DNA from: MGIIa-L3 sp038150305
GTDB taxonomy: Archaea; Thermoplasmatota; Poseidoniia; Poseidoniales; Poseidoniaceae
Direction of reading: 5' to 3'
DNA length: 37,709 bases
Assembly (NCBI GenBank): GCA_038150305.1
Contig: JAYOTG010000020.1
Coordinates: 1-37,709, forward strand
The position numbers and the translations under genes were made by a program. The number at the start of each line of letters is the position of its first letter. Within the stretch, counting starts at the first letter, position 1. The notes below the pieces were generated by a model. That model made no database searches. It saw nothing but the letters and a program-made list of their open reading frames with translations, and was not told where the DNA came from. Shown here one piece after another: positions 8,016 to 16,200 of the stretch.

Positions 8016-8432
8016 ATGAGCCTGATGCTCCACTCTCCCGGCATGGACGCCGACCGCATCGCCCATGCGAAAGCCCACCCACCACGCTTCTTGGCGCGTG
8101 TCGAGGCGTGCCGTGCTGTGGTGAGCGAGTGCGATGGTCCTGCACTTGCGGCCATGCTGAACGAGGATGCGGCTGGCATCATCATCGACGTACGAGAGGC
8201 GCATGAGTTCGAACGCGGCCATCTTCCGGGTGCCGTCCACCTCTCGAAAGGGGTGCTGGAACGGGACATCGAGGCCTTGGTGCCCGACGTTCAGCAACGT
8301 GTGGTGCTCTACTGCGGCGGCGGTTTTCGTAGCGCCATTGCCGGAGCGTCCTTGCGGGACATGGGCTACAGCGACGTCTGGTCGGTGTGGGGCGGATGGC
8401 GAGCCATTCGTGCCGCAGGTTTGGCCGATTGA
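8016..8432 (+). CDS. Rhodanese-like domain protein
   Basis: A single rhodanese domain of 138 aa. After a helical N-terminus the domain begins IIIDVREAHEFERGHLPGAVHL, the typical substrate-entry motif, and carries the active-site loop YCGGGFRSA with the catalytic Cys (about residue 100) in the CxxGxRS arrangement. It ends with GYSDVWSVWGGWRAI, the family's C-terminal Gly/Trp signature. Rhodaneses transfer sulfane sulfur through a Cys persulfide; the partner here is unknown. An ATG at 8043 is equally plausible as the start and would leave 50 bp for divergent promoters with the SpoU gene; a palindromic TCATGA at 8015-8020 lies about 26 nt from that ATG and from the SpoU ATG. Its stop TGA directly abuts the stop of the convergent SerK-like gene (TGATCA). 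Confidence 0.9.
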   Translation: MSLMLHSPGMDADRIAHAKAHPPRFLARVEACRAVVSECDGPALAAMLNEDAAGIIIDVREAHEFERGHLPGAVHLSKGVLERDIEALVPDVQQRVVLYCGGGFRSAIAGASLRDMGYSDVWSVWGGWRAIRAAGLAD

Positions 8433-8894
8433 TCAGGACGAGCGCAGTTCGCTAAGCGGGACTTGAATCATTGGAATGGGCACGTCGATGTGGTGGCGGC
8501 TCGTCTTTGGCGGCGTGCGGTCACCTCGCGCGGCCGTCTCGATGATCTCCTCTTTCGTGATGCTCTCCCGCCCGCACCCGGGCCAGGTGTCCACCGCGAT
8601 CCGCGCCTCGTCGAGGTAATCGAAGAGGAGGGCAGGCATACGGGCGAGGCCAAGGGCCTGTCCAACGGAAAAGCGGTGATGTCCGTCAAGGATGGTGCCG
8701 GTGACGCGGTCCACCAGGAGCGGCAGATCGACGTGGCCGCTGGCCTCGAATTGGGCTTGCAACTCCGCGACGCGCTCCGGTTGGATCTCCTCGTGGGGCT
8801 TGAGCCAAGCCATGTCCACCAGCGTGATCTCCATCGCCGTTTCGGTGGACGCTCCCTTCATCAACCTGCCCGCTTTGTACGCCTCATATTCCAT
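8433..8894 (-). CDS. SerK/SbnI-like ParB-fold protein (possible ADP-dependent free-serine kinase)
   Basis: 153 aa with a ParB/sulfiredoxin-type fold. It shows LKPHEEI (Glu at ~35), a hydrophobic strand LPLLVDRVTGTILDGHHR (70-DGHHR-74), FDYLDEARI, and a C-terminal ITKEEIIE...PPKTSRH segment. From memory, the same order (PHE with a catalytic Glu, DGHHR, then TKEEV...SPKTTRH) is found in the archaeal free-serine kinase SerK and its staphylococcal relative SbnI, which make O-phosphoserine for cysteine or siderophore precursor synthesis. It lacks the long central insertion of the Thermococcus enzyme, so activity is uncertain. A DNA-binding ParB-like role is the alternative. A TATA-like AATATG (8885-8890) would suit a shorter start at ATG 8861. 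Confidence 0.72.
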   Translation of the reverse strand: MEYEAYKAGRLMKGASTETAMEITLVDMAWLKPHEEIQPERVAELQAQFEASGHVDLPLLVDRVTGTILDGHHRFSVGQALGLARMPALLFDYLDEARIAVDTWPGCGRESITKEEIIETAARGDRTPPKTSRHHIDVPIPMIQVPLSELRSS

Positions 8895-8901
8895 GGTTGA
8901 G

Positions 8902-8930
8902 CCCTGAAAGCGGGCCTCGGCCCCTCAGGG
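8902..8930. promoter_or_regulatory. Inverted repeat between the SerK-like and eL15 genes
   Basis: CCCTGA (8902-8907) pairs with TCAGGG (8925-8930), enclosing a second stem GGGC/GCCC with a CTCG loop (8912-8923). It sits just upstream of the TATA-like TGATAAA (8937-8943) of the eL15 gene and next to the SerK-like start. It could be an operator on DNA or a hairpin in the minus-strand leader; no function is shown. Confidence 0.3.
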
Positions 8931-8936
8931 GAGGGC

Positions 8937-8973
8937 TGATAAAGGGGAGGAAGGTCGGCAACTCGCTGAGGTG
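8937..8973 (+). promoter_or_regulatory. Promoter and Shine-Dalgarno of the eL15 gene
   Basis: A TATA-like TGATAAA at 8937-8943 would place transcription start near 8966. A TGAGGTG Shine-Dalgarno at 8967-8973 follows, 5 nt before the ATG at 8979. This gene therefore seems to have a very short leader with a ribosome site, unlike the leaderless genes nearby. Confidence 0.45.
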
Positions 8974-8978
8974 TCCAT

Positions 8979-9584
8979 ATGACGAAGGGACTCTACCACC
9001 ACGTCCGCGAGACTTGGCAGCAGCCGAAGGCCGCCCTGCCGCACATGTACCGGCAAGCTCGCATGGCGCAATGGCGCCGCGCTCCCGTCTTCGACCGCGT
9101 CGAGAAGCCAACCCGCATCGACGCCGCGCGCCGCCTCGGCTATAAGGCCAAGCAGGGCGTTGTCGTCGTCCGCACCCGCGTTCGCCGTGGTGGCCTGCGC
9201 AAGGGCAAGGTGCACATGAAGCGCAAGCCCTCCAAGGCCGGTGTCCGCAAGATCACCATGGGCAAGAACATCCAGCGCATCGCCGAAGAGCGCTGCGCCC
9301 GCCACTACCCCAACCTCGAGGTCTTGAACTCCTACTGGGTCGGCCAAGATGGGAAGCACAAGTATTACGAGGTCATCCTCATCGATACGCACCACCCCGC
9401 GATCATCGCCGACAAGCAACTTGGCGTGTTCTCCCGGGCAAACGGTCACAACAGCCACCGCGGCCGTGCGGCCCGTGGCCTGACCTCCGCCGGCAAGCGC
9501 GGTCGTGGTCTCTCCCGCAGCAAGGGCAAGGGCGCTGAGAAGATCCGCCCCTCGCTCAAGGCGAACCTCAACCGCGGTAAGTGA
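8979..9584 (+). CDS. rpl15e: 50S ribosomal protein L15e (eL15)
   Basis: 201 aa, very basic, an almost full-length match to the archaeal/eukaryotic eL15 family. It opens MTKGLYHHVRETWQQP, continues with RLGYKAKQGVVVVRTRVRRGG and a basic KRKPSKAGV stretch, then ERCARHYPNLEVLNSYWV with GKHKYYEVILID, and ends in a GKRGRGLSRSKGKGAEKIRPS tail. eL15 is a component of the large ribosomal subunit that is found in Archaea and eukaryotes but not in Bacteria, so this is the clearest domain-level marker in the window. The start is well placed behind a TGAGGTG ribosome site. It is followed by the PRC-barrel and RNase Z genes on the same strand after a 62-bp gap, possibly as one transcript. Confidence 0.98.
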   Translation: MTKGLYHHVRETWQQPKAALPHMYRQARMAQWRRAPVFDRVEKPTRIDAARRLGYKAKQGVVVVRTRVRRGGLRKGKVHMKRKPSKAGVRKITMGKNIQRIAEERCARHYPNLEVLNSYWVGQDGKHKYYEVILIDTHHPAIIADKQLGVFSRANGHNSHRGRAARGLTSAGKRGRGLSRSKGKGAEKIRPSLKANLNRGK

Positions 9585-9646
9585 GCCCCGTCCTCGCGAC
9601 GTTGGGTTCAAGGTCGGACCCCCTTCTTCGTTGATGAGGGAGGGTC

Positions 9647-9889
9647 ATGGACGTCACCGCGGTGCGTGGCAAGGAGGTCTACCTCCCCGACGGACGTCGG
9701 TTGGGCCGCGTCCACGATGCGGTCATCGATTTGGAAGGCATGGCCTGTTCCCATCTTTTCGTGACCGAGACGCCCGCAGAACTGGTCGAGCAGAGCATTG
9801 ACGTCGCGGTGCCGTGGCGATGGATCCGCGGCGTTGGGGACGTCGTCGTGTTGCGCTGGTTCCCGCAGACGCCCATCCCGCTTCCCTGA
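9647..9889 (+). CDS. PRC-barrel domain protein
   Basis: A compact 80-aa protein consisting of one PRC-barrel: RGKEVYLPDGRRLGRVHDAVIDLEG followed by two strands and a C-terminal VPWRWIRGVGDVVVLRW. PRC-barrels are small beta-barrels found in RimM, in photosynthetic reaction-centre H subunits and in free-standing archaeal proteins, some of which act in cell division. The role here is unknown. A GAGGGAGGG ribosome site ends 3 nt before the ATG. The stop at 9887 overlaps the Shine-Dalgarno of the RNase Z gene (TGAGGTG), so the two are probably co-translated. Its position between eL15 and RNase Z would fit an RNA- or ribosome-related role, but that is only suggestive. Confidence 0.85.
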   Translation: MDVTAVRGKEVYLPDGRRLGRVHDAVIDLEGMACSHLFVTETPAELVEQSIDVAVPWRWIRGVGDVVVLRWFPQTPIPLP

Positions 9890-9898
9890 GGTGCTCCA

Positions 9899-10903
9899 AT
9901 GTTGGACCTGCACGTGCTCGGGACCGCTTCAGCGCGTCCCACGACCAAGCGTGCGGTCAGCGGATCGGTGCTGGCGTGCCCGGAAGGCTTGGTCCTGATC
10001 GACCCAGGAGAAGGCTTCCAGGACCGGTTCACCGCCGCACGTCGACACTTGAAATCCGAGTTGGGCACGCCTCGGCTCCGTAGCCGTCGCGTCGCTGCCG
10101 TGCTGCTGACCCACGGGCACCTCGACCACACGTGGGGCCTCTTGCCTTGGCTGCAAACCTCGGGACTCGACGGTCGAACCGAGCCCTTGGTGGTCGCCGG
10201 CCCGGTTGATGCGCAGACTTTCGATCATGTGCAAGAGCACGGATTCCACAGCCTTCCCCCCGAAGGCTTGGCCGCCTCGGACGTCTGGCGCCAGATGCGC
10301 GCTTGGCATGACCTCGGTGCCACCGAGGAACTGCTCGGCTACCCCATCGTTTGGCGCCTTGGCCACGTCGCTTCCGGTCGATGGATGGACGTGACGGCCG
10401 AGGGTCCGGTCGAATCAACGGCCGTATGGTCACCGGCAGGGTGGACCGAGCATCATCTGACACCTCTTTTGTCCCGTCATTCCGTTCCGTCGTGCGGGTG
10501 GCGCATTGACGGGCCTTCGACGGCCCTCGTTGTTTCTGGCGATACGGCTTCTCCGGGGCTGGACAGCGATCTTCCCGGGCCCGATGTCCTCGTGCACGAA
10601 GCCACCTACCTCGAGGAGCACGCGGACCGAGCGGAGGGCCACCTTCACAGCACGGCGGCAGGGGCCGCTCGCACGGCCATGCATCTCGATGCGCGCGGGC
10701 TCGCTCTGACCCACTTCAGCGCCCGTTTGGCGGACGCTGGTCCTTCGGTGGCCGAGGCCGCCGCCGTGCTCGACGGCGGTGTTCCCTGCGTGGCCCTGAA
10801 CGACGGCGATCGATTGACCGTCCAGCCTGACGGGACGGTTCACCACCTCTCACGTGAGGACGTGGGATGGGAGGCCCGGCTGCTCGTGGAAGGCAGACGT
10901 TGA
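9899..10903 (+). CDS. rnz: Ribonuclease Z (tRNA 3' processing endonuclease)
   Basis: A 334-aa metallo-beta-lactamase-fold protein. RNase Z cuts tRNA precursors after the discriminator base using two zinc ions. It opens MLDLHVLGTASARPT, has DPGEGFQ in the second strand pair, and carries the signature THGHLDH (H72, H74, D76, H77). Later it shows SGDT (zinc-bridging Asp), DVLVHEATY, EGHLHSTAAGAARTA (the HST motif typical of RNase Z) and LTHFSARL with the last zinc His (H272). An exosite-like arm lies around residues 150-175. Start: ATG 9899 with GAGGTG 5 nt upstream, overlapping the stop of the PRC-barrel gene. A PKD surface-protein gene begins 25 nt after its stop. Confidence 0.95.
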   Translation: MLDLHVLGTASARPTTKRAVSGSVLACPEGLVLIDPGEGFQDRFTAARRHLKSELGTPRLRSRRVAAVLLTHGHLDHTWGLLPWLQTSGLDGRTEPLVVAGPVDAQTFDHVQEHGFHSLPPEGLAASDVWRQMRAWHDLGATEELLGYPIVWRLGHVASGRWMDVTAEGPVESTAVWSPAGWTEHHLTPLLSRHSVPSCGWRIDGPSTALVVSGDTASPGLDSDLPGPDVLVHEATYLEEHADRAEGHLHSTAAGAARTAMHLDARGLALTHFSARLADAGPSVAEAAAVLDGGVPCVALNDGDRLTVQPDGTVHHLSREDVGWEARLLVEGRR

Positions 10904-10928
10904 AAGCCGCAGCAGCGATGTGGGCTTC

Positions 10929-13196
10929 ATGCGTCGCCTTTGTGGTGCTCTGATGGTGCTGATGCTACTCGCGTCGATGCCTGTGGCCGGTGCTGTCGAA
11001 GGACGCGCAGCCCCCAATTGCGCCTCGGCGGCCTTGAGCGAAGTCTCCGGGGCCGTGGCGGTCGATGCCGGGTCATGCCTCGACATCGACCTCGGCGTGC
11101 ACGCTCCCGGCACCGTGCTGGCCTTCGACATCCTCGTCGTGGACGATGCCGTGGACGTGCTGATCTTCGACGACGCGGGCAAGGCGCCGTACAACCTCGG
11201 GCAGAGTTACCGCAGCTCCGTGACCACGCCGGTGTCCACCGAGTCGATGCTCGGGCAGCAGGTGTTCCATTGGAAGGTCCCTGCCTCCATCAACGCGAAG
11301 TCGTGGTCGATGGTGATGGACAACTTGGCGCATGACGGAGACCAAGGACAGGGCGACCAAGGAGGCGCCCGCGCTCAGATCAGCGTTCAGGTCAGCGTGC
11401 TGCAGGACGGTTCCCTCACCGTGGTGCACGACCTCCACGCCGTGCTCGCCAACACCAGTACGTGGCTGACCGAAGACGACGGGCTCGTGCTGGACGCAGG
11501 GACGTCGATTCAGGTTGAGGCTTGGGCGCTGGACGGCTCCGCCGACCTCGCGTTTCTGACCGATGCACAACGGATCGCATGGGAATCTGGGGCACAGCAT
11601 GCGCCAGATTCGGGCACCGCTTTGCTCGACGTGTCCACCTCTTCGTCGCTCACCTGGACGGTGCCTCCGTCCTTGGACGGCGTGCCGATGCACCTCATGT
11701 TGGACGGCGGTGACGCCATCCTTGGAGGAGCACCACCTGAGGACCTGCGCACGACGGTACGCCTGACCCTCGATCCTCCAATGAATCCGATTGTTCAAGA
11801 CGACGGCAACGGCTCGACCACCTTGCTGCAGCCCCTTCTCTTGGACGCCTCATCAACCCCCGATCGCCTCAACCGATTGGTGGATTGGTCGTGGGATTTG
11901 GACGCGGACACCGATGAGGACAACGACGGTGACGCCACCAACGACGGTGCGTGGGCATCAGCGGAAAGCACGTCCGCAACATGGAATCAACCTGGAACCT
12001 ACACGGTCAGCGTCCACGTCAGGGACGTGGACGGCCGAACCGCCATGGCTCAGCATCAGGTGTCCGTCGCGGACGTGGTGGCGCCAACGGCGAAAATCTC
12101 CTCCCTGGGCGCCGAACAGCCCGTGGACGACGGGTACCGTTTGGACCCTGAGGCCGTGCTTCGCCTTTCGTGTGCTCCCTCGACCGACGACCATCGCGTG
12201 GACGTCTGCGCATGGTCCATCGACGGTGCACCGAGCGGTCAGAACACCACCATGGTGGCGTCTTGGGCGGACTCAGGTGAGCACACGGTGCGCTTGACGG
12301 TCACCGATCCGAGCGGGAACAGCGACGTCCTCGAACGCCGCGTGGTGGTCGTCGACCGAACCGCGCCTCGTCTTTCCACCACCTCGGTCAGCGCGTTGCC
12401 TGCTTCGCTGGATGAGGGCGTTTCGACGGTGGTTCGCGTGAGCGTGGACGACCCAGTGGATGCCGTCGACACGCTTCGCGTGCATTGGGACCTCAACCCG
12501 CTCTCTGATTCGGACGGCAACGGCGTGCCGGACGACGATGCTGACCTGCTCGGCGAGGAGGTGCAACTCACCTTTGACTCGGCCGGGGAACGCGCCGTGG
12601 TCATCACCGTGTTCGATCCTGCGGGCAACACCGACCGCACGGTGTGGAACGTCGACGTCAACGCGGCTCCGTCTTCGTCAGGCTCAGGCGGCCTCATCGC
12701 TGCGGGTGTGGGTTTGCTTGCAGTGGTGGCTGCGGCGGTGGTTGTGCTTCGGTTGCGTCGCACCGCGCCGTTGGAACAGAACACAGCGCCTGTGCCGACC
12801 GCTGAAGCATCGGCCGAGCAGGCCAAGGCGGCTGAAATGGCCTCCATCTACGGCTCCGCACAGCAGGAGAGCGTGACGGTTCAACCCGTGATGACCCCTT
12901 CGTATGCGTCACCGGCGCCTGCAGCCGCGTTGGATCCGATGGCCCAGTCGCTCCTCGACGAGCGAGCCGCTCAGGACGCCGCGAGCATGGCTGGGCTGGA
13001 GGCCTTGGTGGAGGACGTGGAACCGGAGCCCGTGGCTGCGTTCGAAGCCGAGGAGGCCACGAAGGCTCCAGCGGTTCAGCAGGAGCCCGACGTGCCTGAA
13101 GCGCCTGCGACCAGCACGGCCTCGTCAGGCGGCCGCCTTGAATTACCAGCTGGCCTGATGGACATGCTCGAAGAGCGAACTGATGGGCCGCAGTAA
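10929..13196 (+). CDS. PKD-domain surface protein with C-terminal membrane anchor
   Basis: 755 aa. The signal peptide is MRRLCGALMVLMLLASMPVAGA. The first ~300 residues form two unrecognised beta-rich domains of similar feel (each with SWSM/LTWTVP-type strands). Residues ~330-580 hold three PKD/Ig-like domains, with WSWDLDAD, YTVSVHVRDVDG, HTVRLTVTDPSGN and AVVITVFDPAGN strands. Two carry Asp-rich calcium-binding-like loops (DADTDEDNDGD and DSDGNGVPDDDAD). A Ser/Gly spacer precedes one membrane helix (~588-611, ending LRLRR) and a ~145-residue acidic, Ala/Pro-rich cytoplasmic tail ending LMDMLEERTDGPQ. The frame is open from 10854, but the signal peptide puts the start at 10929. It is the only gene here that ends in TAA. 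Probable adhesion or binding role, ligand unknown. Confidence 0.82.
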   Translation: MRRLCGALMVLMLLASMPVAGAVEGRAAPNCASAALSEVSGAVAVDAGSCLDIDLGVHAPGTVLAFDILVVDDAVDVLIFDDAGKAPYNLGQSYRSSVTTPVSTESMLGQQVFHWKVPASINAKSWSMVMDNLAHDGDQGQGDQGGARAQISVQVSVLQDGSLTVVHDLHAVLANTSTWLTEDDGLVLDAGTSIQVEAWALDGSADLAFLTDAQRIAWESGAQHAPDSGTALLDVSTSSSLTWTVPPSLDGVPMHLMLDGGDAILGGAPPEDLRTTVRLTLDPPMNPIVQDDGNGSTTLLQPLLLDASSTPDRLNRLVDWSWDLDADTDEDNDGDATNDGAWASAESTSATWNQPGTYTVSVHVRDVDGRTAMAQHQVSVADVVAPTAKISSLGAEQPVDDGYRLDPEAVLRLSCAPSTDDHRVDVCAWSIDGAPSGQNTTMVASWADSGEHTVRLTVTDPSGNSDVLERRVVVVDRTAPRLSTTSVSALPASLDEGVSTVVRVSVDDPVDAVDTLRVHWDLNPLSDSDGNGVPDDDADLLGEEVQLTFDSAGERAVVITVFDPAGNTDRTVWNVDVNAAPSSSGSGGLIAAGVGLLAVVAAAVVVLRLRRTAPLEQNTAPVPTAEASAEQAKAAEMASIYGSAQQESVTVQPVMTPSYASPAPAAALDPMAQSLLDERAAQDAASMAGLEALVEDVEPEPVAAFEAEEATKAPAVQQEPDVPEAPATSTASSGGRLELPAGLMDMLEERTDGPQ

Positions 13197-13255
13197 GCGT
13201 TCAAGGCGACGCAGGACAGGGAAGGGTTCACAACGGGCGAAGCCTGCCTGAAGGC

Positions 13256-16200
13256 ATGCAGCGGGACGCCGCAAGGCTGCTCCATCCAGGAGTTCGGCCG
13301 AGCCAGGTGCAACGGCGTGCCCCTGCCGTCGTCCTGCTGCTGCTTTTTCTCATCCCGATCGTTCAACCCGTGACCACCGCTGAAGTGGCGACGGACGACT
13401 TTGGCATCCTTGATGCGCTGGACGACTTGCTCGAAGACCGGTCGATCAGCAGCTCGGACCTGATTGCAGAAGAGATGGCGTCCAGCACCTTGTCGTCGGT
13501 GGACGCCGCCGCGCGCGAGGTCAGGGAAGGGGACGCCATCGTCGAAGCAGAACGCTTCCTTGACGGCCTCGAAGTCAGGGATTCAGCCCCCTTTGAACCG
13601 GACCATCCGCGCGCCTACGAGTTCTTGCTGGATGCTGAAAACCACAGCGGCGCGGGTCTTCCGGACAACTTGTTCCAGACCTTGTTTTCCGTTGAGAATT
13701 GGCAAATCACCGACCCCCTCGCGGTCGGCATCAACACCTACGCCATCTACCTGAACTTCAGCACGAAGAACGACGGCCCGTCCTATGAGACGTGGACCTC
13801 AGGGACCTTTACCGGTGACATCACGGTCGGTGCGGACCTCAACCTCTTCGACAATTTCATCGACATCGACGGCGATGGTGCCGACGACGTCATCGTCGAA
13901 CTGACGGTCCAAGGTCTCCTTGAACGTGGACAAGGCTGGGACATCACCACGAGCGGCGGCATCGGGCCTTTGCCAGGATTGGTTCCAGAAACCCTGTGGA
14001 TTCGTCCCATCTTCCAGTGGCGCGTGCATCAAATTGACGCCGCTGATCCGCTTTGGGACGACATGGCCTTCCTCGAGGTCAGCTTGCTCAAGGGCTTCGC
14101 GTTTGATTTCGCGGTGCAAGAATCCGAGTCCTACTCCATCGTGATTGACACGCGCTTCACGCAACCTCCGCACGAGTTCCGTGTTGGTGTCGGTTTGGAC
14201 CGCATCACCTTCGAAATCGCGGATACCGTCACCGACGTGGGCCAACTGTTGCTGAGTCTGCTCGGTGGAGGCGTGGGTGCAGACACCCTCTCGCTGACCT
14301 CCATTTCTGCACCATACGCCATCACCATCCAAAACCCAGACGCGCCTGGGGGCAGCCTCCAGACGGAATGTTCCGACGAGGATTGGTACGACCCAGAAAA
14401 CCAGCCCCGGTTGGACAGCCACGAGGACCGGTGTTCCTTCGGCGTCGGCGTCGGCTTCGTTCACTTCGACGTGGCCCGCAACGACGGGAGCGTGCCCGAC
14501 GTGCTGGAACTGGCCTACGTCGATACCGGATTCCATCCAGAGGACACCGGCAGGCGCCTGCCCTCGGAAATTGACCTGACCTTGCGCAACGACAACTTCG
14601 GAGACAACACCTTCGACACGGTGGAGGTGTTCAGTGACCGAGACACAGACGTCTACGTCCACTACTTCGAAGACCGCTCCAAAATGCCCGAAGGTGACGC
14701 CGCCTTCGGCAACATCTCCGACGCCAGGATTTGGATCCGTGGCTTGCCCTCGGGCTCCCTGCCGCAGGAAGAAATCAATGCGCTGTTCACGATGATTGGC
14801 GAGGCTCCGGGGAGCATCAACTTGCCCGGCGATGTGCCCAACCGCCTGTCCTTGTTCATCGGCATCAAGAATTTCTCAGGCGACGCGACGACCAACGTGA
14901 ACGACCCCACCCTTCCCGTGAACCCTGCCTCGCCGCCAAACACGCTCATCGTTGTCGCTGCTGTGGACTGGATACCAATGCTTGAATTCGGTTCGAGCTT
15001 CCAGCGGGGAGGCTTCGCGCCCGACCGTTCGTCGATGACCTTGGTGGTCGAGGACCTGCCCCCGGTCATCGTGGTGTCCGGTAGTTTCGAACTCGGAACC
15101 AGCGGTGTTGAACGCTTACGACCGGACAACAGCGACCTCAACGCCATTTCGCAAGTGCTCGACAACGCCCTACTTGGCTTGGTTGAGATCATCCTCGACC
15201 TCGGTACCATCGTGAACAGCATTCCAGGTGCCGTGGTCGGCACGGCCGGCAGCGCAGGCGGGACCGTCGAAGTGGCGTGCTACACGCAGGTCAAGGCCGC
15301 GTGGTCCACCGGGGAGTCGCGGACACCGGCAGAGGTCGGCACCCTCGGGTTTGCATTGTCGTCGAGCGACCAACCATGGCTGCCGGAAAGCGACCACCTG
15401 CTCCTCTCCAGCGACGCCGCCATTGGCGTGGTGCAGGGCCGCTCTGGGCCTGTTGACCCGCTGGTGCCTGTGGCGATGAGCGCCCGCGTCAGCGGCGTGT
15501 CTGGTGTGACCCAAACCTTCGATCCGGTGACCAGTGAACGCATCCTCGCGCTGAAGGGGTCCAGCGCGGAACCCCTCATCGTCGGGCATGTCTCGCACGA
15601 TGGACCGAACATGTCGGCCGCTCAGAAGCAGGCCGCGATGATTTCCAATCGGCCCGATGAGCTTCGTTTGGTGCAACTACCAGAGCGTCTCATTTACGAG
15701 GCCAGCGCCCCGATTGGGACCATCACCTACGGTGGACAAGACGGCGACCAACGCAACGCACTTCGCTTGGTGGGCCTTCCCTCCGAATTCGAATTGGTGC
15801 TCGGCTCGGAGGTCGGCTACGTGGCCAGCACGCCGATTCAATCGGTTGAAATCCAGTCCAGCAACGCCACGGTGCCGCTGACGATGGACGGTGACCACGT
15901 TCGCTTCTCGGTGGACGGTGATGAAACCAGCTTCTCTGTGCAGATTTCTGACGTGCTTCGCATGCGCCGCCTCTCTCCTTTGGAGGAAGGTTCGCTCGGT
16001 CCTGAAGGCAACAGCCGTGTGGAGATGCAGCGGACGTCGTCTGCACCGCTCAGGCTGCTGTTTGAGGACACCACGGCGTATGGCGATCCCTTGCTGGGGT
16101 TGAACGGTCGCGCCGTGATTGAACCGCTCCCGGCTGAGATCGAAGTGGCCGTGCCCGGCGGTGTGGATTCCGATGGGCTCGAACTCCCTGACTTCGGAGA

